Assembly: GCA_051881315.1 (NCBI GenBank)
Contig: JBJEPQ010000027.1
Coordinates: 1-64,000, forward strand
Reading direction: 5' to 3'
DNA: 64,000 nucleotides
From: CAG-488 sp051881315
Lineage (GTDB): Bacteria; Bacillota; Clostridia; Oscillospirales; Acutalibacteraceae
Of this stretch, positions 35,713 to 45,200 are shown one piece after another. Positions within the stretch are counted from its first letter, which is position 1, and every line of letters starts with the position of its first letter. The notes beneath the pieces are model-generated. The model did no database searches. It saw only the letters and a program-made list of their open reading frames with translations, and had not been told where the DNA came from. The translations under genes were made by a program, and so were the position numbers.

Positions 35713-36213
35713 ATGTCAAAAAGAGAGGATTACATTTCCTGGGACGAATACTTCATGGGTGTGGCTCTGCTCGCCGCAAAGAGAAGCAAGGATCCCAACA
35801 CACAGGTCGGTGCCTGCATAGTAAACGAAAACAAAAAGATAATGTCCGTCGGCTACAACGGATTTCCCTTGGGCTGCAGCGACGACGATTTCCCGTGGGA
35901 CAGGAGTGCAGACAGCGACTACGACACCAAATACCCCTATGTCTGCCACGCCGAGCTGAACGCAATACTCAACAACGCAGGTGCTCCCCTGAGCGGCTGC
36001 AGCGTTTACGTTGCCCTTTTTCCCTGCAACGAGTGCGCCAAGGCGATTATCCAGTGCGGAATCAAGAAGGTATTCTACCTCTCCGACAAATACAACGGCA
36101 CAAGCGGAAACCTCGCCTCCAAGCGTATGTTTGACGCCGCAGGAGTGGAGTATATTCAGCTTTCTCTGCCGCACAAAGAAATTACAATCAACTTTGACGA
36201 AAGTCTTGTATAA
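35713..36213 (+). CDS. dCMP deaminase family protein
   Basis: 166-residue zinc-dependent deaminase. The zinc and catalytic site is H79-A-E81, with P-C105-x2-C108 in FPCNECAK. The N-terminal half includes SKDPNTQVGACIV, typical of dCMP deaminase/ComEB. It converts dCMP to dUMP for dTTP synthesis, or acts as a ComE operon-type deaminase. GGAGGG precedes the ATG. The gene lies between an orphan and secA. Confidence 0.9.
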   Translation: MSKREDYISWDEYFMGVALLAAKRSKDPNTQVGACIVNENKKIMSVGYNGFPLGCSDDDFPWDRSADSDYDTKYPYVCHAELNAILNNAGAPLSGCSVYVALFPCNECAKAIIQCGIKKVFYLSDKYNGTSGNLASKRMFDAAGVEYIQLSLPHKEITINFDESLV

Positions 36214-36269
36214 TCTTTTCTTTTGTGATATCATTAAAAAGTTAATTAAGTTCTGAAAGGAATGAAAAT

Positions 36270-39008
36270 ATGGGTTTACTCAAAAAAATCTTCGGAGATT
36301 ATTCCGCTAAAGAAGTCAAGCGTGTAACTCCGATCAAAAATAAAGTTCTTGCCCTTGAGGAGGAGTATTCCAAGCTCAGCGACAAGGAGCTTCAGGCTAA
36401 AACTCCCGAATTTAAGGAAAGACTTGCAAAAGGCGAAACTCTCGATGATATTCTTCCCGAGGCTTTTGCCGCCTGCCGTGAGGCTTCATGGCGTGTGCTC
36501 GGAATGAAGCATTTCCCCGTACAGATCATCGGCGGCATCATTCTCCATCAGGGACGTATTGCCGAGATGAAAACAGGTGAAGGTAAAACTCTCGTTGCTA
36601 CCCTCCCCGCTTACCTCAACGCTCTTTCGGGCAACGGCGTTCACATCGTTACGGTCAACGATTACCTCGCACGCCGTGACTCCGAGTGGATGGGCAAGCT
36701 CTACAAATTCATGGGACTGAAGGTCGGTCTTATCGTCCACGGTCTCGACAACGACGAGCGCAAGGCAGCCTATGCCGCCGACATCACCTACGGAACAAAC
36801 AACGAGATGGGCTTTGACTATCTTCGTGACAATATGGTTCCGTACAAGGAAAATAAGGTTCAGAGAGGTCACAACTTCGCCATAGTCGATGAGGTTGACT
36901 CCATTCTCATTGATGAGGCACGTACACCTCTTATCATTTCAGGCCGAGGCGACCAGTCAACCGAGCTTTACACCCTCGCCAACAACTTCGTTCATACTCT
37001 TTCAAAGGCTGTCGTCAAGGAGATCGACTCCAAGCAGAACGCCGAGGATGTTGCCGACGGCGACTACATCGTTGATGAAAAGGCAAGGACGGCTTCTCTT
37101 ACCAAGAGCGGTATTGCCAAGGCTGAGGCATATTTCAACGTTGACAACCTTATGGACGCCGACAATATGACTCTCCTGCACCATATCAATCAGGCTATCA
37201 AGGCGGTCGGCGTTATGCGCCGTGATATCGACTATGTTGTCAAGGACAATCAGGTTCTTATCGTTGACGAGTTCACAGGCCGTATCATGCTCGGCAGACG
37301 CTATAACGAAGGTCTGCATCAGGCTATCGAAGCAAAAGAAGGCGTTAAGGTCGAGCACGAGAGCAAGACGCTTGCCACAATTACATTCCAGAATTATTTC
37401 CGTCTTTACAAGAAGCTGTCGGGTATGACAGGTACGGCTATGACGGAGAGCCAGGAATTCCAGGAGATCTACTCCCTCGACGTTGTTGAGATTCCGACCA
37501 ACAAGCCGATGATCCGTGTTGACAATCACGACCTCGTTTACAAGACCGAGGCGGCAAAATATAACGCTCTCATCAATCAGGTAATCGAGTGCCACGAAAA
37601 AGGACAGCCCGTCCTCGTCGGTACGGTTTCAATCGAAAAATCAGAGGTTCTTTCAAAGCTTCTCAAATCCCGAGGAATCAAGCATGAGGTTCTCAATGCG
37701 AAGTTCCACGACAAGGAAGCCGAGATCGTCGCTCAGGCAGGTAAATACGGTGCAGTCACAATCGCAACGAATATGGCAGGCCGTGGTACCGATATTATGC
37801 TCGGCGGTAACTCCGAGTTCCTTGCCAAGGCTGCAATGCGCCGCAAGGGTTACAGCGAAGAAATGATAGTCGAGGCGACCGGCTTTGCCGAGACCGACGA
37901 TGAGGAAATCTTAAACGCAAGAAAAGAATATGCCGAGCTTGAAAAGTCCTTTAAAGACTCCATCAAGGACGAGGCTGAAAAAGTGCGTGAAGCAGGCGGA
38001 CTTTACATCATAGGTACTGAGCGCCACGACTCTCGCCGAATTGATAACCAGCTGAGAGGACGTTCGGGACGTCAGGGCGATCCCGGTGAAAGCCGCTTCT
38101 ATCTCTCGCTTGAGGACGACCTTATGCGTCTCTTCGGCGGCGAAAGGCTTCAGTCGGTAATGAATACCCTCGGAGCGGACGAAAATATGCCGATCGACTC
38201 CAAGATGGTTTCACGTTCTATCGAGTCGGCTCAGAAGAAGAAGGAGTCCCAGAACTTCGCAATCCGTAAGAACGTTCTCCAGTACGACGACGTTATGAAC
38301 AGACAGAGAGAGCTTATTTACGAGCAGCGTAACCGAGTTCTTGACGGCGAGGATCTCAAGGCGTCAATTCTCAAGATGCTTGATGAATCCGTCACCGAGT
38401 CCGTTGACTTCTACTGTGCTTCCGCTCTGCCCAAGGACGAGTGGAACATCATAGGTCTCAAGGAGAAATATCTCGGCTGGATCACCGAGCCCGACGACTT
38501 TGAGGACATCGAAGCCTTTGACCGTGACGAAGCAAGAGAGATGCTCATCAACAGAGGTCATGAGCGTTATGAAGCCCGTGAAAAGGAGCTTACTCCCGAA
38601 ATCATGAGAAGCCTTGAGCATATGATCCTTCTGAGAAACGTTGATACATTCTGGATGGATCACATCGACGCAATGGAGGAGCTCAAGAGAGGTATCAACC
38701 TGCGTGCTTACGGTAATCAGGATCCCGTTGTTGCTTACAGAATGGAAAGCTATGATATGTTTGACGAGATGAGCAACTCGATCCGTGAGAACACCGTCCG
38801 CCAGATGCTCACCGTCCGCATCAGAAGTGAGGAGGACACAAAGCGTGAGCAGACCGCCAAGGTCACAAGCGAAAGCGGCGCCTCCGACGGAAGCGAAAAG
38901 GGCAGAACGGTACGCAAGAAAGCCACTCCCGGTCCCAACGATCCCTGCCCCTGCGGAAGCGGAAAGAAATACAAAAAGTGCTGCGGCAATCCCGCAAATC
39001 ACGGCTGA
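36270..39008 (+). CDS. secA: Preprotein translocase ATPase SecA
   Basis: 912 residues. Walker A is GEGKT (103-107), with DEVDSILIDEARTPLIISG, the preprotein cross-linking region, and the helicase motif RGTDIMLGG and RHDSRRIDNQLRGRSGRQGD. The C-terminus is a SEC-C zinc motif (CPCGSGKKYKKCCG) that binds SecB or ribosomes in other bacteria. It drives Sec export with SecYEG. Full length; AAAGGA lies eight bases before the ATG. It follows the dCMP deaminase gene by 56 bases with no terminator between. Confidence 0.98.
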   Translation: MGLLKKIFGDYSAKEVKRVTPIKNKVLALEEEYSKLSDKELQAKTPEFKERLAKGETLDDILPEAFAACREASWRVLGMKHFPVQIIGGIILHQGRIAEMKTGEGKTLVATLPAYLNALSGNGVHIVTVNDYLARRDSEWMGKLYKFMGLKVGLIVHGLDNDERKAAYAADITYGTNNEMGFDYLRDNMVPYKENKVQRGHNFAIVDEVDSILIDEARTPLIISGRGDQSTELYTLANNFVHTLSKAVVKEIDSKQNAEDVADGDYIVDEKARTASLTKSGIAKAEAYFNVDNLMDADNMTLLHHINQAIKAVGVMRRDIDYVVKDNQVLIVDEFTGRIMLGRRYNEGLHQAIEAKEGVKVEHESKTLATITFQNYFRLYKKLSGMTGTAMTESQEFQEIYSLDVVEIPTNKPMIRVDNHDLVYKTEAAKYNALINQVIECHEKGQPVLVGTVSIEKSEVLSKLLKSRGIKHEVLNAKFHDKEAEIVAQAGKYGAVTIATNMAGRGTDIMLGGNSEFLAKAAMRRKGYSEEMIVEATGFAETDDEEILNARKEYAELEKSFKDSIKDEAEKVREAGGLYIIGTERHDSRRIDNQLRGRSGRQGDPGESRFYLSLEDDLMRLFGGERLQSVMNTLGADENMPIDSKMVSRSIESAQKKKESQNFAIRKNVLQYDDVMNRQRELIYEQRNRVLDGEDLKASILKMLDESVTESVDFYCASALPKDEWNIIGLKEKYLGWITEPDDFEDIEAFDRDEAREMLINRGHERYEAREKELTPEIMRSLEHMILLRNVDTFWMDHIDAMEELKRGINLRAYGNQDPVVAYRMESYDMFDEMSNSIRENTVRQMLTVRIRSEEDTKREQTAKVTSESGASDGSEKGRTVRKKATPGPNDPCPCGSGKKYKKCCGNPANHG

Positions 39009-39020
39009 TAAATAAAAAAC

Positions 39021-39072
39021 GAGCTGTCACACTCATTGCTTTCAAAAGAAGCTGTTTCGGGTGTGATAGCTC
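39021..39072 (+). terminator. Hairpin after secA
   Basis: GAGCTGTCACACTC (39021-39034) and GGGTGTGATAGCTC (39059-39072) form a 14-pair stem including G-U pairs. It lacks a strong T run, so termination is uncertain. Confidence 0.5.
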
Positions 39073-39107
39073 TGTTCAAATTATATTATTAAAAGGATCG
39101 GTTTATA

Positions 39108-40247
39108 ATGAAATACATAACCAAATACATTTCCGCTCTGCTCTCCCTTATTCTCTGTTTTTTCTTCACCTATCCGTCTATCATCAGCCAGGGTAAGGAA
39201 CAGAAAGAGATTGACATTCAGGAGCAGATCGACCGTGTTGCACAGCTTGAAAAGGACTATGCAAGCGGAAACTACACCAAGGTCAACGAAGCCGGTTTCT
39301 GCGACTTTGACCTTGAAAAAGCCTGTGCCGACGGCGTGAAGTATAACGAAGTTGCCTTTATCGGCACACACAACAGCTATCAGAAGCAATCCGTTCCTGC
39401 AAGACAGAAGCTTTTCCGTGACGCTTCAACCGTGACATTCGGACTGGTAAAGGCAGAAAAACCGGAATTTTTCAGCGACACTCTCACCGAGCAGTTCAAT
39501 CTCGGCATCAGAAGCATAGAAATTGACGTTGAAACTGTTGTTGAGGACGGCAAGGTCAGCTTTGTCTGCACACACGCTCCCGTTGTCGATATGACAACAA
39601 CCTGCTACGACTTTGCCCTTGCTCTCAAGGAGATAAAGCTCTGGTCGGACGCAAACCCCAACCACCTGCCGATAACGGTTATAATCGAGCCTAAAAAGGT
39701 CTTTATTCCCGAAAAAAATATGCGTCTTTTTAACTATAAATACGCCAACGAGCTCGGCAGACAGGCTCAGGAGATTTTCGGCGACACGCTTCTCACTCCT
39801 GCGGATATGATCGGCGACTATAATTCCTTCAAGGAAATGAGAGAGGCTGACGGCTGGATGACGCTCAGCGAGACGAGAGGTCACGTTATGATACTCCTGC
39901 ACGATACGACCGCAACAGAGGATTATATCAAGCAGGATCCGTCAATCAAATCTCAGGTTATGTTCCCCATGCTCAGGTATGACGACCGTGACAGAGACTG
40001 CGCCTCATTCCTGCTCATAAACAAGGCAAGCGATATAAAAAATCAGGCTGAGGAAGTCCTCGGAAAAAATCTCATCATCAGATCGAGATCCGACAACTAC
40101 GGCTCATATAAAGAATCCGATTCACAGACCGTTCTAAACAGCGGCGCACAGATCGTTTCAACGGATTATCCCCCGAAAGCGGATATGTCGAACGTTGACC
40201 GCTGTGTCACATTCGGCGGCGGTCACACCGTTACGCTTTCAAAATAA
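39108..40247 (+). CDS. Secreted PI-PLC-like phosphodiesterase (calcium-dependent PIPLC type)
   Basis: 379 residues. A signal peptide covers about 1-28 (ISALLSLILCFFFTYPSIIS). The PI-PLC X-type barrel shows the first catalytic histidine in FIGTHNSY (H88), the SIEIDVE segment, and the second histidine in VCTHAPV. Later SETRGHVMILLHD and the C-terminal IVSTDYPPKAD match the phosphatidylinositol-specific phospholipase C1-like family. It probably cleaves phosphatidylinositol or another phosphodiester outside the cell. An inositol operon lies 7 kb away, so released inositol could be used; that link is inference. Confidence 0.87.
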   Translation: MKYITKYISALLSLILCFFFTYPSIISQGKEQKEIDIQEQIDRVAQLEKDYASGNYTKVNEAGFCDFDLEKACADGVKYNEVAFIGTHNSYQKQSVPARQKLFRDASTVTFGLVKAEKPEFFSDTLTEQFNLGIRSIEIDVETVVEDGKVSFVCTHAPVVDMTTTCYDFALALKEIKLWSDANPNHLPITVIIEPKKVFIPEKNMRLFNYKYANELGRQAQEIFGDTLLTPADMIGDYNSFKEMREADGWMTLSETRGHVMILLHDTTATEDYIKQDPSIKSQVMFPMLRYDDRDRDCASFLLINKASDIKNQAEEVLGKNLIIRSRSDNYGSYKESDSQTVLNSGAQIVSTDYPPKADMSNVDRCVTFGGGHTVTLSK

Positions 40248-40262
40248 CAGGTTAAAAATAAC

Positions 40263-40310
40263 AAGACTGCAAGTTATCCGAAAGGAAAGGCTTGCAGTCT
40301 TTTAGATTTT
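40263..40310 (+). terminator. Terminator after the PI-PLC gene
   Basis: AAGACTGCAAG (40263-40273) and CTTGCAGTCTT (40291-40301) pair perfectly, followed by a T-rich TTAGATTTT stretch. Confidence 0.9.
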
Positions 40311-40448
40311 AGATTTTAGGCGAAAATATTTCAGCTCCACCTTTGGGGGAGCTGTCAGCGAAGCTGACTGAGGGAGGCAAGATTTCATCGAATCTTACTC
40401 CCTCCGTCTTCGGCATAAATGCCGAAGCCACCTCCCTCACGAGGGAGG
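40302..40448. repeat. Dispersed palindromic element, copy 1
   Basis: A short array of TTTTAGA units (40300-40318) is followed by a chain of hairpins: CAGCTCC/GGAGCTG (40332-40354), TCAGC/GCTGA, AGATT/AATCT, CTTCGGCAT/ATGCCGAAG and CCTCCCTC/GAGGGAGG (ending 40448). It shares GACTGAGGGA, CCCTCCGTC and CCACCTCCC in the same order with the element at 49007-49152. It fills most of the 214-base gap between convergent genes and contains no ORF. Confidence 0.8.
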
Positions 40449-40461
40449 CGGGAAAGCTTGC

Positions 40462-41307
40462 TTAAAATCCGAACTGACCGAGATATGTGGTAGTTCCTTT
40501 TTCCTTTATTACATCTGTTTTCCCGTCGCTTTTTTTCATATTGAAAACATTGTCATAAGGCATTTTAATGCTGAGCTCGGTCACTCTGCCGCTACTGTCT
40601 GTAACAGCTTCAATCACCGTTCCCGTGTATGTGACATATCCCGATGTGAAGCTCTTGATCTCTGTTTTGTCCGAGCAATATTCAAACGGGAAAGCACCTG
40701 CCGCATTGTAAACGGCATCATCTTTCACATCAACCTTCTCACTCTTTATAACAAGCGTAATTTTCAGTCCGCCGCCCTGCTGTTTGACGGTCGCCGAGCT
40801 GAGCATTTCCTCGGTGAGCTTGGTTTCGGGACCGTATAAGCTGACCGCAAAACCGTCCTTGTCTTTTCCGTTGACGAACTCCGCCTCGACAGAAGCCGGA
40901 TCGGATTTGATCAGGCTTACCTTACCGTTAATTGAATATGTGCCTGAATCATCGGTAGTGACCTTTGCCTTTTTCGCCTGAGCGTAGGTCTTGTTCAGCG
41001 CATTGTTGTAATAACTGACAATCTCGTTCTTTGTTGACGGCACTTTGCCTATCGTTTCAAGTCCGACCGAAACTTTAAGGATTTTCAAAGCGTCTGAGGA
41101 GTTGATCGTTCCGTCGCCGTTTACGTCGGCACTCGCCTTGATAAAGCCCTTATCGGTAATGCCGACGCTGTATTTGAGCACACTGAGAGCGTCGGAGGAG
41201 TTGATTGCTCCGTCACCGTTGACATCACCGAGGGTTGCCGCAGAAGCGCCGACCGTCAGAGCCGCCGCAAGCGAAACCGCCGAAAGAACTGAAATAAATT
41301 TTTTCAT
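40462..41307 (-). CDS. Secreted dockerin protein with an uncharacterised C-terminal domain (internal start)
   Basis: 281 residues from the ATG at 41307, which has AAAGGAG eight bases upstream. Signal peptide 1-24 (KKFISVLSAVSLAAALTVG). A complete dockerin follows at 27-83 with two calcium loops, DVNGDGAINSSD and DVNGDGTINSSD. A domain at 88-281 opens VPSTKNEIVSYYNNALNK, the same signature as the secreted protein at 32443-33459. It should be exported and docked through a cohesin, next to a GH2 enzyme; function unknown. The reading frame is shared with the upstream isomerase, but the strong ribosome-binding site and signal peptide point to independent translation. Confidence 0.75.
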   Translation of the reverse strand: MKKFISVLSAVSLAAALTVGASAATLGDVNGDGAINSSDALSVLKYSVGITDKGFIKASADVNGDGTINSSDALKILKVSVGLETIGKVPSTKNEIVSYYNNALNKTYAQAKKAKVTTDDSGTYSINGKVSLIKSDPASVEAEFVNGKDKDGFAVSLYGPETKLTEEMLSSATVKQQGGGLKITLVIKSEKVDVKDDAVYNAAGAFPFEYCSDKTEIKSFTSGYVTYTGTVIEAVTDSSGRVTELSIKMPYDNVFNMKKSDGKTDVIKEKGTTTYLGQFGF

Positions 41308-42210
41308 TGTTTTTTCTCCTTTAAAAATTTTTATTTTTGTTTTTTTCTTTGCCTCTATTCTTCCGATGAGGTGTCTGCCGATATCGTGCAGAAGCCTGTA
41401 AGCCGCAGGCATTACGTCCTCGGGGAAGTTGTCGATAAATCTGTCGGCTTCAAAGGTGAAATCGCCATTGTAGTCGATATCCGCAAGAGCCTGTGTGATG
41501 TCCTCCCAGTCAAGGTCATAGAAAAACGGCGGACAATGCAGGTCACTCTTATAGTTGTTGTCGTGAACATGGAGACAGCCGACATAATCGTGGCCGAGTG
41601 CTCTCAGCAATTCAGACGCAGTTGTACCGACCAGTCCTGCGTGACCGATATCGACGCAGGCGGTGAAATACTCCGGATCAAGCATTTCCATCATCTTGCG
41701 GAATTCATCGCCGAGACTGCAGATATTGGGGACAATGTAATTTCTGCGGCTATCCCGGCCGAACATATTCTCACAGGCAACCTTGATGTTATACTCCTTG
41801 CAAAGCGGAATTAAAGCATTGTAAAACTCTGCGTTCAGCTCAAGATTTCTTTGACTGTCATTTACAAAGTAGGTCGGGTGGACAACAATATTCTTCACAC
41901 CGAGGATACCTGCGATCTCAATGGCTCTTTTTATCCTTTCGAGGATAACCTTGTTATATGTATCGTCCCCTACCCGATAGCTCGGGAACGGGGCGTGAGC
42001 CTGATTGAAAAACTTGCCGTAGCCCTCGGCGATTTTTTTCAGTTCAAGAACATATCGGCGGTAGTCCGGCGTGTTGAGAACTGTGTCGTCGTCACGCATG
42101 CAAAACATTGAATAGTCTATCGCATCAAAGCCTGCCTCGCAGATCATTCTGATATTCTTTACATCACCGAAGCGTTCGGATCCGACTTCCGTTTGTGTTG
42201 ATAAAATCAT
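40462..42210 (-). CDS. Sugar isomerase/epimerase TIM barrel, in frame with a downstream dockerin protein
   Basis: 582 residues as read. Residues 1-295 are a xylose-isomerase-like TIM barrel with metal ligands in ACENMFG, ACVDIGHAG, HVHDNN and TFEADRF; it is cytoplasmic and probably isomerises a sugar or sugar acid. Residues 301-582 are a separate secreted protein with its own signal peptide and ribosome-binding site. The join is the lysine-rich EAKKKTKIKIFKGEKT. An A7 run (41340-41346) sets the frame: one A more or fewer gives a stop within about 20 codons. So this is probably two genes. The barrel overlaps the GH2 stop as ATGA. Confidence 0.75.
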   Translation of the reverse strand: MILSTQTEVGSERFGDVKNIRMICEAGFDAIDYSMFCMRDDDTVLNTPDYRRYVLELKKIAEGYGKFFNQAHAPFPSYRVGDDTYNKVILERIKRAIEIAGILGVKNIVVHPTYFVNDSQRNLELNAEFYNALIPLCKEYNIKVACENMFGRDSRRNYIVPNICSLGDEFRKMMEMLDPEYFTACVDIGHAGLVGTTASELLRALGHDYVGCLHVHDNNYKSDLHCPPFFYDLDWEDITQALADIDYNGDFTFEADRFIDNFPEDVMPAAYRLLHDIGRHLIGRIEAKKKTKIKIFKGEKTMKKFISVLSAVSLAAALTVGASAATLGDVNGDGAINSSDALSVLKYSVGITDKGFIKASADVNGDGTINSSDALKILKVSVGLETIGKVPSTKNEIVSYYNNALNKTYAQAKKAKVTTDDSGTYSINGKVSLIKSDPASVEAEFVNGKDKDGFAVSLYGPETKLTEEMLSSATVKQQGGGLKITLVIKSEKVDVKDDAVYNAAGAFPFEYCSDKTEIKSFTSGYVTYTGTVIEAVTDSSGRVTELSIKMPYDNVFNMKKSDGKTDVIKEKGTTTYLGQFGF

Positions 42211-45200
42211 TTTATGACCCCCTCTATTTTAAAGGCAAAGGAATAGTTGCCCCGTTTCATCTTATACGGCTCGTGCAGACAGGCTGTACCCGGCATATCG
42301 CCGCCGACGCCCCTCTGCTTTGCGTCAATGCTGAGCGAGAGGTATTCGTCCTCCTCAAGCTCATAAAGATGCATTGCCTTTTCCAGTTTCTCCTGAGAAT
42401 AACGCTGAAGCTGAAATTCAAACGGGAAATCGGAGCTTATGCAAAATCCGTTTCCGTCGCCGTTTGTTATTTCAACAGAACGGACGTCTGTCCTGTTGCC
42501 GTTTTCCTGCGGTCGCATATATCTGTGTTCAAGCTCCTCGACCGTCAGTTCATGTCTGCCGATACGCTGACCTGTCTTTCTGTCGCAGTACGCCTCATGC
42601 GGTCCTCTGCCGTACCACTTAACGTTGCGGTACTCCTTGCTTATTCCGAGCCTTACTCCTGCGCGAAGCATGGGCAGAACGGGGCTTTCCATATTCTGAC
42701 CGATATTTATGCTTCCGTCGCTGTTGACGATTATATCCGTTTCAACATCGCCTGCAAACGGTGCAAACCAATGAATGTTCACTATGCAGGAGCCTGAGAA
42801 CGGGAATATCGAAAAGCTCTTTACGGTTACGGTGCGGCTTGTAATATCCCAGAGATAAAGCGGATTGAGCCGCTTGAACATAGGAGCAAAGTTGAAATAG
42901 TTTGTGTCGTTATCCGTCAGCGGACGGAAGAAATTCGGTTTCAGGAAAAGTGAGTTGTCAAGAATGTTTCCGTTTCCGAAGTCGATGCCGTAAAGCTTCC
43001 TGTCCTTGAACGTAACCGTTGTTCCTGCCGCAACGATGCGGTGAACTCCGTTTTCCGTTATAACCCTAACCATACCCTCTCTGAGAGCGTCATTTTCTTT
43101 TATATTACTCAGCGTAAACTGATTGAAGCTGATCTCATCGTCCGCCTTGCGCCATTCGTTTGCCTGCTTGTATCTGTAAGAAAGTGTCAGAATGTATTCT
43201 CCCGTACCGAAATCCCTTGAATACGGAATGTTCAGAGTTTTCGCCGTCATCGGCGCAATTCCGTCAAGGGAAATTTTACCGTTTTCAATCGGCTCGCCGT
43301 CCCTCGTGACCGACCAGTCAAGATAGCAGTAATCAAGCGGAACGAAATAATTCTTGTTCTTTACGCTTACCCGTCCGCGTTCAAGGTCGATATCCTCGGC
43401 GGAAATGTTGGAATAAACCTGCTTGACCTCATAATATGCAGGGTGCGGAATCCTGTCGGCTCCGATTATTCCGTTTGCACAGAAATAGAAGCTCGACCAG
43501 CCCTCCTTGAAGTCGCCGCCGTAGAGCCATTTGCCGTCCCTGCGGATCGACTGATCGACGTAATCCCAGATAAATCCGCCCGTCATATGATCGTATTTTT
43601 CAAAATCATCAACATATTCCTTGAAGTTTCCGAGGCTGTTTTCCATGCTGTGAGCATACTCGCAGTAGATGACGGGATGATCCGCAAATGCGCTTTCAGG
43701 CACATCCTTGTTGTCCGCCGCAAGAGCGTTTGCAATGTTGTCAAACAAGGTTGCGGTGATCGCCTTTTGATTAACGAGCTTTTCAACGACGTTTTCCATC
43801 GGGTACATTCGGCTGATGAAATCGGATTTGGTGAGGTCAAAATCACCCTCGTAATGTATCGGATAAAGGTCGCAGAGCTTCAATATAGCTTTTTTCATCT
43901 CGGCAAAGTTTGTTCCGTCTCCTGCCTCGTTTCCGAGGGACCAGAAGCAGATGCAGGCGTGGCTTCTGTCACGGAGCACCATCATCTCGGCTCTGTCGAT
44001 AACTGCGGAGGTCCACAGCGGATTGTCGCCGGGAACGTTCTTCCTGCGGACGCCGTGACTTTCAACGTCGCACTCATCCATAACATAAAAACCAAGCTCG
44101 TCACAAAGCTCGTAGAAGAACGGATCATCGGGATAATGGCTTGTTCTGATAGCGTTGATATTCGCCTGCTTCATAAGGTAGAGATCCTGATAATACCTCT
44201 CCCTCGGCACAGCCCAGCCGTGATCGGGATCAAAATCGTGACGGTTTACACCCTTGATAATGACCTTCTGACCGTTTATATAATATACGTTTCCGATTAT
44301 TTCAACACGCTTGAAGCCGATCCTTATCTCCTTTTTCACAGTACAGCGATTGCCCTCGTAAAGGCTGACCGTCAGCGTGTAGAGTTCTGGAGCTTCGGCG
44401 CTCCATCTGCGGCAATTCTTAACAGTATGAGTGATTTTCAGCTCGCCGCTCGCCTTGTCCTTGAAGATCTCCTTTTTGTCAAGGCTCACCTTGCAGGTGA
44501 CGGTCTTGTCCGTGCTGAATTTCAGCGTCAGGTCAAGTATTCCGTCGGTGTAGCTGTCGTCGAGGGTTGTTCTTGCGTAGATATCCTCAACGGTGGTCTG
44601 CGGCTCGGCAACAAGGCATACCTCACGGTAAATTCCCGAAAACTGCCACATATCCTGATTTTCAAGATAGGTTGCGTCGCTGAAGCGCATAACCCTTGCG
44701 GCAAGCAGGTTTTCACCCTCGTGAAGCTCGTCCGTGATGTCAAACTCCGCAGGCGTCATCGAGCCCTGCGAATAGCCGACATACCTGCCGTTGACATAGA
44801 CATAAAGAGCCGACTTTGCCGCACCGAAATGCAGTATAACTCTCCTGCCGTCAAAGCTTTCGGGCAGGGTGAATTTGCGGCGGTAAAAGCCGATCTCGTT
44901 TTTCTCATGGCTGATCTTTGGAATCTGAGACTCCACGGTTGAAACCTGCGGCGGCATTGAGGAGCAGAGATATATCGGCTTACCGTAGCCGTAGGTCTGC
45001 CAGACCGACGGAACGGGGATGTCGTCCCAGCCGCTGTCGTCAAAATCGGGACAGAAAAAGTCCTGCGGCTGACCGTCCACACCCATCTGCCATTTAAACT
45101 TCCATTCGCCGTTGAGCGAAAGCTTATATTTCGACTCGCCGTAAACAACCTTATCCCTTGCGTCATACGGCAGGGCAAGATTGTGTCCGTTAAGCTTGTT

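Noticed and set aside
37002..39002. Long minus-strand open frames opposite secA
   Set aside because: SecA is complete on the plus strand; the opposite frames have no recognisable content.
41308..42210. The TIM-barrel protein as the missing IolB or as a second IolE
   Set aside because: IolB is a cupin-type protein with a different fold, and the IolE opening sequence is not present; a general sugar isomerase/epimerase is the safer call.
43443..44942. A 499-codon open frame on the plus strand opposite the GH2 gene
   Set aside because: It lies wholly within the reverse complement of an intact beta-galactosidase with catalytic motifs and has no promoter or ribosome-binding site; it is a mirror effect of codon bias.
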